A DNA stretch of 64,000 nucleotides from Yponomeuta sedellus (lineage: Eukaryota; Arthropoda; Insecta; Lepidoptera; Yponomeutidae). Location: contig OW203722.1 of NCBI GenBank assembly GCA_934045075.1, forward strand, positions 2,015,001 to 2,079,000, given 5' to 3'. The translations under genes were made by a program, and so were the position numbers. Below, one piece after another: positions 10,090 to 21,239 of the stretch. Below the pieces are notes generated by a model. That model was given only the letters and a program-made list of their open reading frames with translations. It did no database searches and had not been told where the DNA came from. Each line of letters starts with the position of its first letter. The first letter of the stretch is position 1.

Positions 10090-10435
10090 ACATTTCGTGC
10101 GCTGCCCGTCAATAATATTTTTCTCAGGAGTGCGAGCGATAAAAAATACTATGTATACTTCAATATTTTTTTACGAAAATGTGAACATCGCAAAGCCCAG
10201 TGTTGGTGATAGCTATTTAATTGAACCTGTAGTATGTTTATAGTACGAGTGTAGGGTCATTGGGATATAGGATCTAAAGGTCTTATACTACGAAGTAGGC
10301 GTAAACATTTCAAGCTACTCGACGTTTCAATTATAATGATTTTTATTTTAAAACAAATACTGTAAATACAAAATGTTCACTTAAAACTTTTGATTATAAC
10401 AAAAAAATATTGTAACAAAAATATGCTTTCGATTC
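10090..10435. other. Unassigned sequence
   Basis: Nothing recognised between the microsatellite and the RA copy. Confidence 0.35.
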
Positions 10436-10437
10436 GA

Positions 10438-10785
10438 TTCGATATCAACCCTTTGTATGTCACTACTGTTGGGGCACGGGTCTCTTCCTGTATCGCAGGA
10501 AGGTTAGGCCATACTCCACCACGGGGGCCAAGTCCGGGTTGGTGGAGGATTGTAAGACAGTGGCGGGCCTTACTGTCAGAAGATATCAAGCCGCTCATGA
10601 GGCCTCTGACATGGCTTAACGACTGCCATAACTTGACAGCTGGCACCAATAGCTTAACGTACCTTGCGAAGCACGGAAGCGCCCGGAAAATGCCACTAGC
10701 GGTAGTCACGGGACGGTCACTCATCCTGAATCTGACCGCGCCTGTTGTTGCTTAACTCAAGTGATTCCAATCACTCAGTTCGCCT
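10438..10785 (+). repeat. RA interspersed repeat, near full length
   Basis: Runs from the ATCAACCCTTTGTATGTC start to TGATTCCAATCACTCAGTTC. It is one of the best-preserved RA copies and is open in one frame on each strand for over 110 codons, which is repeat-derived. Confidence 0.8.
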
Positions 10786-10789
10786 TGCT

Positions 10790-11440
10790 CGTTGTTCCTA
10801 ATAAATTAAACATGATAAAATAAATAAATACCATTGCAACCGTTCCCGATGTGTTGCCCGTTATAAGAACACACGGTATCCTGGTTTGGGAGCAGTACAA
10901 GTATTTGTATTATGTGGAAGTTATTATTATTACAAGTAAAGAAAACTTTAAAAAAATATAAATTCCTAGCCATACAGCAAAAAAATATTTAATAATGAAA
11001 ACATAAAAAACATATTAATTTATTTGCTCTTAGCTAAACAGATTACAGACAGTGTCTAAAAACAAAAGGTAAAAAAATCTAATATTTTTTACGTACGGTA
11101 AAAATCTTTGGTATGAAGATTTGTGGCGTAGCGAGTTCAAGCCGAATGAAAGTACGAAGAATAAATATTACAACTAAATAGTTAAACTAAATAGTAAGTT
11201 TGTAAAAGTTTTTTAAGAACCCTAAAACGCGATTACTACTAACATTCACCCAGCTTTGGTCTAAGCGCGTTGTTGATCATGCTAAAATTAATGCTTGACT
11301 TGATAAAAAACGCAAAGCAACTGCAAATAAACAAAAATCCGATATTGTACGAGCAAATCGAGTGAAAAAATTAAGATAAGTAAATAAATATAAAAATTTA
11401 ATAAAAAACCGACTGCTGAGCATCTGTAAGGGGGCCAACC
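10790..11440. other. Unassigned AT-rich sequence
   Basis: No gene or family match was seen. Confidence 0.35.
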
Positions 11441-11450
11441 AAAGCCCTTT

Positions 11451-11584
11451 TTACCCGACTGCGGCGAAGCCCAATTACCCGACTGCGGCGAAGCCCAAAA
11501 GGAGGGTAATGTGTTTATTACCCGACTGCGGCGAAGCCCAATTACCCGACTGCGGCGAAGCCCAAAAGGAGGGTAATGTGTTTA
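11451..11584. repeat. Exact tandem duplication of a 67-bp unit
   Basis: 11451-11517 is repeated as 11518-11584. Each unit itself holds two CCGACTGCGGCGAAGCCCA blocks followed by AAAGGAGGGTAATGTG. The same block occurs once at about 39466-39500. Confidence 0.9.
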
Positions 11585-11588
11585 GTTC

Positions 11589-11621
11589 GTATGTATGTAT
11601 GTATGTATGTATGTATGTATG

Positions 11622-11652
<31 letters not shown>

Positions 11653-11655
11653 GTA
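11589..11655. repeat. (GTAT)n microsatellite
   Basis: About 16 GTAT units, then one changed unit (GTAA). It follows directly on the 67-bp duplication, as at 39500-39520, so it is part of that repeat family. Confidence 0.95.
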
Positions 11656-11824
11656 TGTCCGATTCTATGTTCCCTCATAACTCCTTAACCAATGGTCAGA
11701 TTTTGTTAAACAAGGTGTCATTCGATTCGGCATCCTTGCGCGGGTGTCATAGGCTATATAAAATCATAATTATGCGATCAGAACTGTGATGAAAAATAAA
11801 ATTCGTTAAGAAGCTTCGTTAAAG

Positions 11825-12860
11825 TACAGCTAGGAGCCACTAGATGGCGCTGTTATATTTAGTTTATTGAATTCGAATACTAATTTTATTGAACTACCCC
11901 TAACAGATGTGAAATATTTAAAACAGAATTTTGCGGATGACGTAGGTTACATAAAATCAGCATTAATAGAGAACCAACGGAACAAAAAATAACATTTACT
12001 TCTAAGTAATTAAAGTACCACCTTTAGCTACTAGATGGCGCTGCTATATTTTATTTATTCTAATACATGTGTATACATAATTTCGGCTTTGGTCTACATG
12101 TAAACAAACCATTTATAGAATCGGTACAAATACGGAAAGAATTAATTCCTATTAAGTGGTTTGATCCTTTTAGATCATTCATTTAATTAAAAAAATATAA
12201 TTTAGTTTAACTACGCCTAACACGTGTAAAGTATTTAAAAGAGAATTTTGCGGGTGTCGTAGATTACATAAAATCAGCATTAATAGACTGTAAAGTACTG
12301 TATTAGTTCCTCTACCCAACCACAGATGGCGCTGTTTGTGTTCTAAATTGCGGTATGGTTTTGTCCGAAGGCCCTAGATAATATTATTAAACAAACACCA
12401 TTTTTATGATTTATTAGAAATTGGTTAGTATTTGACCGCTTGCGAATCACTTCGACCAATACTGACTGTCCACCAATATTGGGACAACTGGTGACGTAGG
12501 TAATATTCCGCGCTGTGGTACGAGACTCTTACTACGTACGTAGTATTGTACTACTCGTACTACGAGTAGTACAGTTACTGTAATCCTTAGTTTCATATTG
12601 CTTCAATAAATAGATCCCTAAGTACGTGCTGTCGTGCTGAAACAACGTTTCTCTTCTTGTCTGCTGAAACCCTGTCCTACAGTACCACTTTTAGCCACTA
12701 GATGGCGCTGGCATATATTTATTCTATTACTAGTATAAATTTACATAATATAAGCTTTGCTCTACATGTAAACAAACCGTTTATAGAAACGGTATAAGTG
12801 CTGAAAGAAATAATGCCTATAAAGTGTTTATTTCTTTCTACACCATTCGTTTATCTCATT
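11825..12860 (+). repeat. Three or more divergent copies of an AGATGGCGCTG repeat
   Basis: Blocks at about 11825-11990, 12010-12290 and 12680-12850 share CACTAGATGGCGCTG, CTCTACATGTAAACAAACC, TTTATAGAA-CGGTA and CATAAAATCAGCATTAATAGA in the same order. This suggests an old tandem or repeatedly inserted element. A short hairpin-like run of TACTACTCG/CGAGTAGTA lies near 12550. Confidence 0.6.
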
Positions 12861-13380
12861 AATTTAAGAAATATCAACCTCATAGGGGGTCAAAATAATT
12901 AATTTCTTAACTCTGATATTAATTTCCTACTGACACTTAGACCAAAACTAACTAAACAAAATATATAAAGTGTAGCATGTAACTCCTTTTCCCCTGTGCG
13001 GTCATAGTTAGACAAGCTGGGTTCAAAGAAGAAACAATAAATGATAAAAAAAAATATTTGACCAGTGAGAGCACTGGTAACCGAAGACGGATCCTCCGTG
13101 ACCTCGTATCGTAGGACCCATGAAATGTAAAAAAATTCTAGGTCTATTCATCTTAACGAATTTTATCTCGTTTCCTCCGAAAATAAGATTATGATTTTGT
13201 GTTATGTTTCCTGTTCACTTGTGAGACCAAAGATTGCTTATCTATACCTACCTAAATATTCAGTAAAATTTTTCAATGCTTTAGGGGGCCACCTCAAGAT
13301 GAATTTGTTATAGTTTCATTTTAATTCCGGTAATATTTTGGCATTCAGAAAACCAAGATTTTGTGAAACGCCCATGCCAC
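12861..13380. other. Unassigned sequence
   Basis: No family match or gene was seen. Confidence 0.35.
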
Positions 13381-13384
13381 AACT

Positions 13385-13810
13385 CTAAGTAACTACGCCA
13401 GGCCGAAGGCCGAGCCCCATCATGCGGGTGCGAGGAAACTTGCCGCGACGAGGTTGAAGGCCGAGCTCAGCTCAATACAGGTCGCGGCACGGCCGAAGGC
13501 TGTGAAGCGGGCTAGAGGAATACTCCCACGGCGATTCTAAATGCTGAGCTCTATTTACGCTGATGCCAAATGGAGAGAATAGTCTCGGAATAGTCGGCCG
13601 AAAGCCGCAACTGTTACTTAAAGTTGCTGTTAGGAGGAAACCTGTCGCGCCTTTGTACAGGCCGCGGCTGAAGGCTCAGACCATTTATGTTCCCATTTAC
13701 AAGTCCTTATTCTAAGTAATTAGCGAGACCGAAGACTGGGGCCAGCAATGCAAGCACGAAGAATTCTACTCTGGAGATGTCGAAAGCTGAGCGCCGTTCA
13801 GGTCGAGGAC
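13385..13810. repeat. GC-rich tract with recurring GGCCGAAGGC motifs
   Basis: The short motif GCCGAAGGC, followed by CGAGCT or a variant, recurs irregularly at about 13401, 13454, 13492, 13600, 13670 and 13728 in an otherwise AT-rich neighbourhood. It looks like a decayed minisatellite or the end of a larger element. No frame is open for long. Confidence 0.5.
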
Positions 13811-14265
13811 ATAATTCGTAACTATTCCAGTCCCCAATTTATGTAATTTACAGACAATTTATGTAAGGATAATAAAGAAAAAAATCTGTCGTTTCCTTTG
13901 CAAATATTCTAGATCGTTTAACACCATTAGACCATATTCATTATACTAGCTAAAAAATATCGTACGACATAAATTTTTAATGCAGGCAGGTGGTACCTAT
14001 GACTATATCAAACAAGTATATCAGTAAAAATATTTATGATTTGCCGAGACATTTCCATTGTCGAACAAAAGAAAATAAAGCAATAAACTAAAATTCATTT
14101 AGGAAATAAAATAATATAACGATGTAAGCAGAACAGATGGACCTTTAAATTTTATCGTTTTACTGAGTCACTAAAAGGTCAAAAATAAAAAAAAATATTT
14201 AAAAAAATAAAAGAACCCGACTGCAGTGATAAATCAACTGAAAGAGAAAAAATAAGATAATTTTA

Positions 14266-14447
14266 ACTATTTTTTATTTTTAATGCACTAACCCGTGCTA
14301 AGGAACAAATTTAAAAACCTATTTAGAGGCTAAAAATTTCACCCATGCCGGGATTCGAACCCGCAACCTCTGGCTATCCGGATAGCCAGAGGTTGCGGGT
14401 TCGAATCCCGGCATGGGTGAAATTTTTAGCCTCTAAATAGGTTTTTA
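14266..14447 (-). mobile_element. S1 SINE, fold-back copy in the left palindrome arm
   Basis: Perfect 15-bp target duplication AATAAGATAATTTTA at 14251-14265 and 14448-14462. The tail is on the minus strand at the left. 14309-14450 is a perfect 142-bp palindrome with no spacer, centred between 14379 and 14380, made of the S1 tRNA-like 3' half facing its own copy. Confidence 0.9.
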
Positions 14448-14772
14448 AATAAGATAATTTTATTTTCAAATGCTAATGTCGAATCAGAAGAGTTCATGCT
14501 GCTTTACTTGAGGGACCAAATAATATAACTTTATAAGCATTATTTGCTCAAACTGTTGCATTTATTATTTGATATAAAATGATGCAGTCGGGACCCATTA
14601 GAGAACTTTAAACAAACAGTAATGGGTCCCGACTGCATCATTTTATATAAAATAATAAATGCAACAGTTTGAGCAAATAATGCTTATAAAGTTATATTAT
14701 TTGGTCCCTCAAGTAAAGCAGCATGAACTCTTCTGATTCGACATTAGCATTTGAAAATAAAATTATCTTATT

Positions 14773-14954
14773 TAAAAACCTATTTAGAGGCTAAAAATTT
14801 CACCCATGCCGGGATTCGAACCCGCAACCTCTGGCTATCCGGATAGCCAGAGGTTGCGGGTTCGAATCCCGGCATGGGTGAAATTTTTAGCCTCTAAATA
14901 GGTTTTTAAATTTGTTCCTTAGCACGGGTTAGTGCATTAAAAATAAAAAATAGT
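14773..14954 (+). mobile_element. S1 SINE, mirror copy in the right palindrome arm
   Basis: The exact mirror image of 14266-14447 in the opposite arm. It was copied with the arm and is not an independent insertion. Confidence 0.9.
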
Positions 14955-15224
14955 TAAAATTATCTTATTTTTTCTCTTTCAGTTGATTTATCACTGCAGT
15001 CGGGTTCTTTTATTTTTTTAAATATTTTTTTTTATTTATTTAATTTTTTTATTTTTGTTTTTAGTGATTTTTGTAATAGCAGCGCCATCTAGAGATGATT
15101 AGCATGATTATAAACATTTAGCGCCATCTAGTGCCTTTGAAAGGAACTGTTTACAAAACTGAAAAAATCTTCGGGGAGAACTTTGTTTTGTCGGATTAAT
15201 CATCTATTCAATATAATATTAGTC

Positions 15225-15363
15225 CAGTCCATCCAAAGGTTGTCTGGAAGAGATCACTTTAAATGATAAGGCCACCGTTTGTAAGTACTCTTAGGTTAAA
15301 AAATATCTGTGTAATTTCCATTTTTATGTACAATAAAGTGTTCTTATCTCTCTCTATCTATCA
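15225..15363 (+). mobile_element. L3 LINE 3' end
   Basis: Carries the L3 signature (GTTGTCTGGAAGAGATCACT, then AATTTCCATTTTTATGTACA and AATAAAGTGTTCT) and ends in TCTC/TCTA repeats. It is 5' truncated and non-coding. Confidence 0.8.
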
Positions 15364-15369
15364 TCTAGT

Positions 15370-16340
15370 TGACAAAGTCAGCGACAGTTGGTTACTCGCG
15401 TAATAGTGTACAATTTATAATAATTTATATATGGTGGTCCGTAAACTTTATTTAATTTGACAAACTCAAATAATATTTACTTTACACGGACAATAGTAAC
15501 AGGGTATCCGGGACTATTATGTGCCCTTCAATAATTAGGAGGGAACAATCTGCCAGGGGACATCTAAGAATAAAGGCCTTACACTATTATCCATGCGGGG
15601 TTATTTCTTAACTGCAAAATTCCTGAAATATGTCAGTTAGAGTATGAACAAATAATATTTTTCTCTTATTTCCAAAGATTTTTTTATGTTAAACGCAGCC
15701 TACAGTAAATAACTGCCCTACAAAAAATTATCTATTCTCTCTCTTTGGTATAGAAAGATTATTTTTTTCAAAAAATGTATCATTTAACAAACAAAAAGTT
15801 CTCGAACAAAAGTTGTGAAGTGTAAACTCGCAGTCGCAGTTACTAAACTGCTCTCTTCTAGACAACCTTTGGAGGGACTGGAGCAATACATTGGAGAATG
15901 TAATGAGATAACAGTAATTAATATAAATCATTGAAATCATCGATTTATATTAATTACATACCCTGCAACATACTCTGATTTCAATAGGCCAATGAGGATG
16001 TATACATATTTGCATTCAAACGTACGACCATGTATAATAAATACATACAGACGAGCACATCGCCTCAACATTAGATTCAACCGTAGTCGGTTAGCAGATG
16101 CCAAACAGAATAATTCGACAGTCGAAAAAATGAAAGGGATGTTTCATAATTCAATTCATTTCCGAACTTGATAAAATATGGACTTCGCAAATCGCTAAAG
16201 ATAGACGGAAAACGAGAAATGAATAAAAACAATATTTTACACTGAGGAGAATTTATTTTAATTACATATGCTTCCAGTAAGTGATTTGATATGATTGGCT
16301 AATCATAATCAGTCTTTCTTCACATAAATTTAAGGTCCAA
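15370..16340. other. Mostly unassigned; small L3 fragment at about 15850-15890
   Basis: Around 15858-15890 on the minus strand is GACAACCTTTGGAGGGACTG, an L3 fragment. The rest shows no gene or family match, apart from the hairpin at 15914-15957. Confidence 0.4.
15914..15957. repeat. Perfect hairpin, 16-bp arms
   Basis: 15914-15929 (GTAATTAATATAAATC) is the exact reverse complement of 15942-15957, with a 12-nt loop. Confidence 0.9.
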
Positions 16341-16353
16341 TAAGATTTCACTT

Positions 16354-16709
16354 TTAAAAACCTATTTAGAGGCTAAAAATTCCACCCATTCTGGGATTCG
16401 AACCCGCGACCTCTGGCTATCCGTGCCAGCGCTCTTCCAACTGAGCTAATGAGCGACTCACCGGCATCAGTGAAATTACGAACCTCTTTGCAATATTCTC
16501 ATTATAAGTATTACGTACAGGCAGCGACATCTGTTTGCATCACTTGCAGCCCCGAGTACTCACTTTGCAGTTAGGTTTTTACATCGGAAAGATATCGCTA
16601 TACCAACATGATTTTATTCATTTTAATGCACTAACCCTCTAAATTTTTAGCCTCTAAATATGTTTTTAAAATTGTCCTTAGCACGAGTTAGTGCATTAAA
16701 ATGAATATA
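16354..16709 (-). mobile_element. S1 SINE, longest fold-back copy (356 bp)
   Basis: Perfect 12-bp target duplication AAGATTTCACTT at 16342-16353 and 16710-16721. The tRNA-like head, the upstream S1 region (TTTGCATCACTTGCAGCCCC, then AACCTAACTGCAAAG reversed) and a further block up to about 16638 are on the minus strand. The S1 tail at the right end is on the + strand. This copy shows the longest version of the family. Confidence 0.88.
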
Positions 16710-16721
16710 AAGATTTCACTT

Positions 16722-17140
16722 GTAAACCAAAGCTGTGTATATACAAAGAGTGCGTATACAAGTTTATTTAAAAAATAGTGATATGTGATAAATATTTCTC
16801 ATTTATCACAAGTTTTGTTCTGGGATGATGACAGTATGTTTTGTCTGTTTCTCTGTGACAAATTCATATTGTGTCCACGTTTTGTGTACAAATGGAGTAT
16901 TTTTATTATTAGGGTCCTAAGTAGGTAATATAATAGTTGGTGCGTGGTGCAAGTAGGCCTAAGGATAATATTTCTTCTTAAATGTTAGCAGCCATTAAAA
17001 TAGATTTGTGTGTCATGACATTTATAGATGTATAATAAGCCTCTAAGAAAATCGTGTAAGTCGAACGTGAGCCTGAGTTAGCTTAAAAAAAAATTTTGGT
17101 AGCTGGCCTTTGTAAGTTATTGTACAATTTTTTTTATGTA
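16722..17140. other. Unassigned sequence
   Basis: No gene or family match was seen. A short hairpin-like stretch (TGATAAAT...ATTTATCA) lies near 16780-16810. Confidence 0.35.
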
Positions 17141-17144
17141 GACT

Positions 17145-17255
17145 ATATACATCCCACTGCAGGATACATGCCCTCTCAGAGAGTGAGTATGGGCTTAATT
17201 ATCATGAGTGCCCATCGCGGGTTTGGTCACATTTATACATAGTTGCATGTTAGTG
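17145..17255 (+). mobile_element. S3 SINE body fragment
   Basis: Carries the S3 body block CCCACTGCAGGATACATGCC, then GAGAGTGAGTATGGGCTTAA and GTGCCCATCGCGGGTT. Confidence 0.55.
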
Positions 17256-17259
17256 ACAT

Positions 17260-18540
17260 GTTTAACAGTCTAATCTAGAATAAGAATAAAATAAACAAAC
17301 AAAGAAAGCAAGCCGTTTGAATGGCAAATCTTACACTTTATTTTCTCACAAGAAGTCAAAACTCACTGAAGCGCTAAGAAAAACCCTGGATCCTATTAAG
17401 GGTGCAAACACATACAGCCTTATGTAAAACCACAATTCCTAAAACACTAAAAAAGTAGGTAATCACTAAAATCGTATGTGGTGGAAATTGCACAAGGAAG
17501 AGTCGTAACCACAAAAGATGTAAAACGCCTCTGGAGTATTTTAGTAAAGTAAAAATTATTAATTAATTAAAGGGTTATTACAAATTAGTTTGTTCGTTGG
17601 CTCCCATACGAGGCTTAGCTTGTGTTGTGGATACCGTATTACTTAATAATAGCTTACATAACTATGTTGAAAGGAAAGTTTAGTTATTAGAGGAACTCAA
17701 ATGTTAATAAGTAGCTACTGATTATTTAAGTGTGAGTGTTTAGTGGGAACGTGTTTTATAAATAAGCCCGAAATTCTAGTTCTTAATCCACCGCGGTTCG
17801 CCAAACATAATACTTCTTACTTGCACGAGATTTGTTATGTCATGGTTTACAAGAGGAGCATAATACATGTAGTGTAGGTACTATGAATTAAAACTTTGTA
17901 ATATAAATCTATACGCAAAGAAATCAACATAGTAAAAAGAACTTTTTCTTCCTTTTAACGGGTGGCACATAATATGGAATTCTTTATGTGACGGTGCTTT
18001 TATGTAACAAAAACTTGTCAGCTATCAGAAACTATCAAAAGTATACTAATCTTTTACCGGAAAAACAAATCTAGGCATGTAAAAAAACGTAATCGTAATG
18101 TAAAATCTTTAATTATGATACTAATGATAGATAATTTTAATGATAAATTACCAAGCTGGGTAAACTGCTTTTGGGTTGCAACCTAGTTCTAGACCGGCTG
18201 ATTAAGTTTTTTTCATACCTCTGTGGTTGTTATCTTTTAAAATAAATAAATAAGTATAATTTTGGCCTCATCCCGTCTTGCTTGCGTTCGACTCAATGTA
18301 GCTCCACCTTAGAGAATTCTCGGATCCTTCTTGAATAGCGCAGCTTTTGCCACGTGGACCAGGTACCTAATCAGACAACTGTCAAACCCATAACAGAGGG
18401 CACCAATAGCCACCCGGAAAATCGGCACTTCCTCTGAAGCTATATTTTATTATAATTTAGATAAAGATAGCTATTAGGATGTACCTATCTTTTCTACTCA
18501 ATAACACAGAGTGTCAAAAAATGTGCCGTAATACAGAGAA
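17260..18540. other. Unassigned AT-rich sequence
   Basis: About 1.3 kb with no gene, tRNA head or repeat family I recognise. Short frames only. Confidence 0.35.
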
Positions 18541-18544
18541 TATT

Positions 18545-19005
18545 TCCCTTAGCACGGGTTTGTGCATTAAAAATAATATAATCATGTGGGTACAGCGATA
18601 TCATTCCGATGTAAAACCTAACTGCAAAGTAGGTACTCGGGGCTGGAAGTGATGCAAATTACTTCAGCCAGATGTCACTGCCTGTACGCAATACAGAGAT
18701 TGTTGTAAAGACGTTCGAAAAATTTCACTGATGACGGTGAGTCGCCCATTAGCTCAGTTGGTAAGAGCGCTGGCACGGATAGCCAGAGGTCGCGGGTTCG
18801 AATCCCGGCATGGGTGGAATTTTTGGCCTTTAAATAGGTTTTTAAAACAGAGAATATTGTAAAGAGGTTCGAAATTTCACTGATGCCAGTGAGTCGCCCA
18901 TTAGCTCAGTTGGAAAGAGCGCTGGCACGGATACCCAGAGGTCGCGGGTTCGAATCCCGGCATGGGTGGAATTTTTAGCCTCTAAATAGGTTTTTAAAAC
19001 TGTGC
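18545..19005 (+). mobile_element. S1 SINE, tandem dimer with two tRNA-like units
   Basis: Two S1 units in direct orientation. The first begins with an S1 tail block, then the 5' region (GTACTCGGGGCTGG...TGATGCAAATTACTTCAG), then a tRNA-like unit at 18746-18818; the second has its tRNA-like unit at 18893-18970. Each tRNA-like unit has box A (TTAGCTCAGTTGG) and box B (GGTTCGAATCC), an acceptor-like CGCCCAT/ATGGGTG pair and a 5-bp anticodon stem CTGGC/GCCAG. The loop ACGGATA has C instead of the invariant U33, and the T stem is one pair short. I therefore read these as tRNA-derived and not as working tRNA genes. Confidence 0.8.
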
Positions 19006-19055
19006 CTTACTGACTGAGATTTTTTTCGTTCCTCTATATAAATAGTTATTGTAGG

Positions 19056-19329
19056 TGTGACGGTGCAAACCTCTTTACACCATTTTTATTTCTTTTTCCA
19101 TCTATCATTTTCAAATATTTAAATTATGTATGTCACTCATTCTTCGATTTCCCTCATTTTTTCACGACTACTACTTTACGCTTTGACCAGATCTGACTTT
19201 TTACCTGCTTCTCCGTTTATCCGTTTTTATCCAGTTTTCTGTTAATATTACTACAATTCTACAAATAAAACCACACATAAAGTCGTTCCAGAGTTTATTT
19301 ACTATTATAAAATTATATAAAACGTTACA
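19056..19329 (+). mobile_element. 5' LTR of an LTR retrotransposon remnant
   Basis: A 274-bp segment that begins TGTGACGGTGCAAAC and ends AACGTTACA (TG...CA ends), with an AATAAA at about 19264. One base after its end is a primer-binding site. A second, divergent copy lies in reverse at 23333-23599, which confirms the LTR limits. No gag or pol was seen downstream, so only the LTR and leader remain. Confidence 0.8.
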
Positions 19330-19330
19330 C

Positions 19331-19346
19331 TGGCGCCCAACGTGGG
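19331..19346 (+). other. Primer-binding site, lysine-tRNA type
   Basis: TGGCGCCCAACGTGGG directly follows the LTR. It matches the complement of the 3' end of animal tRNA-Lys, a primer used by several retroviral and gypsy-group elements. The internal sequence after it is a GGTGGTGG-rich leader that fades out by about 19450. Confidence 0.8.
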
Positions 19347-19544
19347 TATGGTGGTGGCTGGTTTTGGGTGGTGGTACTGATGATCGGTGTGGATATTGGA
19401 GAAAGATTTGGTAGAACCTGTGAGGGTTCCACTAGTCAATATAAACATAATTAGTTATTGTTGTTGTTGTGTGATAAAACTTTTAGTGGATATTGTACCG
19501 TGCAAGTTTCATGGTGCTTTTTTACTTAACTGAATGTTTAGTGT

Positions 19545-20012
19545 TGCATTATGGAAATAAGCTATCTCATTGTAAATTATTTCTATATACTAAAGATTAT
19601 AAAAAACAAATATTTTATTATTAAAATAAAGTCAAAAAAGGTGGGTAAAACTAGAAAGAAAGGTTAATGCGGTAAAATAAGGTCCTTGAGTAGTATGTGC
19701 AGCATTACTTTGAATGAGGTTACACAACACTCTGATAAGAGAACGTTGTGGACTGAAAGAGGATGTGGTGTAGCTTGTGCTGAGTAGCTTATTTCTATCT
19801 CATTGTAAATTATTTCGATAACCTATACTATTATAAAAAAAACATTAACTTGATTATTAAAACAAAGTCGAAAATGGTGGGTAAAACAAGAACGTAGGAT
19901 TATCGCAGTAAAAATGAGGTCCTTGAGTAGTATCTGCAGTGTTACATTGAATGTTTAGGATACGCAACAGTCTAATTAGAGATTGTAACGTTCTGGACTG
20001 AAAGAGGATGTG
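19545..20012 (+). repeat. Diverged tandem duplication of a ~235-bp LINE-derived block
   Basis: 19545-19770 and 19785-20012 share CTATCTCATTGTAAATTATTTC, GGTGGGTAAAAC, GGTCCTTGAGTAGTAT and GGACTGAAAGAGGATGTGGT in the same order (each written block is part of the match). The second copy runs directly into L1 coding-like sequence, so both are probably L1 interior. Confidence 0.65.
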
Positions 20013-20310
20013 GTGACTAGAATTGAGAAAGGAATGTTGCGTTGGTTTGGACATGTGGATGCGAATGTGCGTGGAAAGTCCCAGGCAGACATACTTTGAT
20101 ATGATACATACGGAAATATGGATTATATTAGAAAAAGGCAAGATAAAAAGTACCTGAAGCCGGCGTGCGTGCATGCAACGACTAATGAACTATAATAACT
20201 AACAATGTTTTTTTTTCTGTTTCTTAATTTTTGTGCAATAAAGCGTAACAAACAAACAAACGTTTATGAAGCGAAAGTGATCTGTCAGGATCGTAGTAAG
20301 TGGCACTCTC
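20013..20310 (+). pseudogene. L1 LINE C-terminal coding remnant
   Basis: The + strand reads VTRIEKGMLRWFGHV, the usual LINE C-terminal WFGHV motif, followed by broken sequence and a repeat of the CVHATTNEL-like and DRSKWHSL-like ending. It contains several stops. Confidence 0.65.
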
Positions 20311-20447
20311 TGGTCTTCTTGCCTTTCTTTCTGGGATACATACAGGTGTAAGGTTATGTCACGTGTCAAAAGGAGAAAGGAATGCCACTCGTTGACCACA
20401 AATCTTCAAAACCATCGAGTAGATACTCAAATTGTTGATAGAAATTG

Positions 20448-20862
20448 GGCCAGTTTCCGAATTGATAATTTTGCTAAGTAAGTAGTTAACTACAAACTAC
20501 GCTAACTATGAAGGAAAACATCGTGAGGAAACCCACGGCTTGGTTGGCTCCGCACGTATTGACTAGTCTTTCCTGTGGGATAGGCCGACTATGCTGTCAG
20601 GATGGTATAGATGCTGGGCAAGCCTACACCATCTATTAAACCATGTCCCAGGCACTGTAGCGCCGGAGTGGTCCCTTTACCCATCAAGTGTGAGTGAAGA
20701 TACCACTGGACGCTGTATAAATCATCTCATTAAGTAGATTCAAAAAGGCCAATATTATAATTAAGTAGTTAACTAGCGCTGTTTTGACGAATTTATTAAA
20801 AAAGAGCGTGATAGACCGTTATTAAGTATTAATTTAGTGAAATTCTCGATTTGGAAATCGGC
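20448..20862. mobile_element. M6 palindromic MITE, interrupted by an S4 SINE
   Basis: The outer halves (GGGCCAGTTTCCGAATTGA on the left and TCTCGATTTGGAAATCGGCCC on the right) form the ends of a family repeated at 38048 and 39.7-40.6 kb. The middle is split by an S4 SINE. Confidence 0.65.
20493..20762 (+). mobile_element. S4 SINE with 13-bp target duplication
   Basis: Flanked by AAGTAGTTAACTA at 20480-20492 and 20763-20775. The body carries GAAGGAAAACATCGTGAGGA, GGTATAGATGCTGGGCAAGC and the 3' block CACTGGACGCTGTA...TCATCTCATTAAGTAG. It has no internal gene. Confidence 0.8.
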
Positions 20863-20869
20863 CCTATAT

Positions 20870-21200
20870 TGTTAAAATACGGAAAGCAAATGTTTATCAC
20901 GCTGTTTGTCCTAGGGCGTTATTTATTCATCACATTCATTATAAAAATATTTACCTGTATTATTCATTTCTCGGCTAGAATAATAAAAATTTGGCTCGCC
21001 CCAAGATCAAAGCTAATTATTGCAAATGAATGACCTAGGACACACAAACAGCTTGATAGATGTTATTGCCTTATGTATATTGACGATTTCTATTACACGA
21101 TCGTTAATACGAGTATGCAAGCAACGGCTGAATGCAAATGGATTGTAATTATTTATTTGAAAAACTTTTAGGTTTTTATAAAAAATATCATCATCAGCCA
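20870..21200. other. Unassigned sequence
   Basis: Nothing recognised. A 60-codon frame here has no family signature. Confidence 0.3.
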
Positions 21201-21239
21201 TGTAAGGACCACTGCAGGAAAAAATGATTATTTTATATT

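Larger units (their letters stand above)
14183..15037. repeat. 855-bp near-perfect palindrome
   Basis: The left arm 14183-14600 and right arm 14620-15037 are reverse complements over 418 bp without gaps, around a 19-bp spacer (14601-14619). One mismatch was noticed (14571 against 14649). Each arm contains one S1 copy that is itself a perfect 142-bp palindrome. The outer limits fall in A/T homopolymer-rich sequence. Confidence 0.93.

Noticed and set aside
14183..15037. CRISPR-like or other array
   Set aside because: The structure is one large inverted repeat, without spaced direct repeats; no CRISPR array is present anywhere in the window.
18746..18970. Two possible tRNA genes
   Set aside because: Box A and B and stems are present, but the anticodon loop lacks U33, the T stem is imperfect and the unit is repeated in S1 SINEs.
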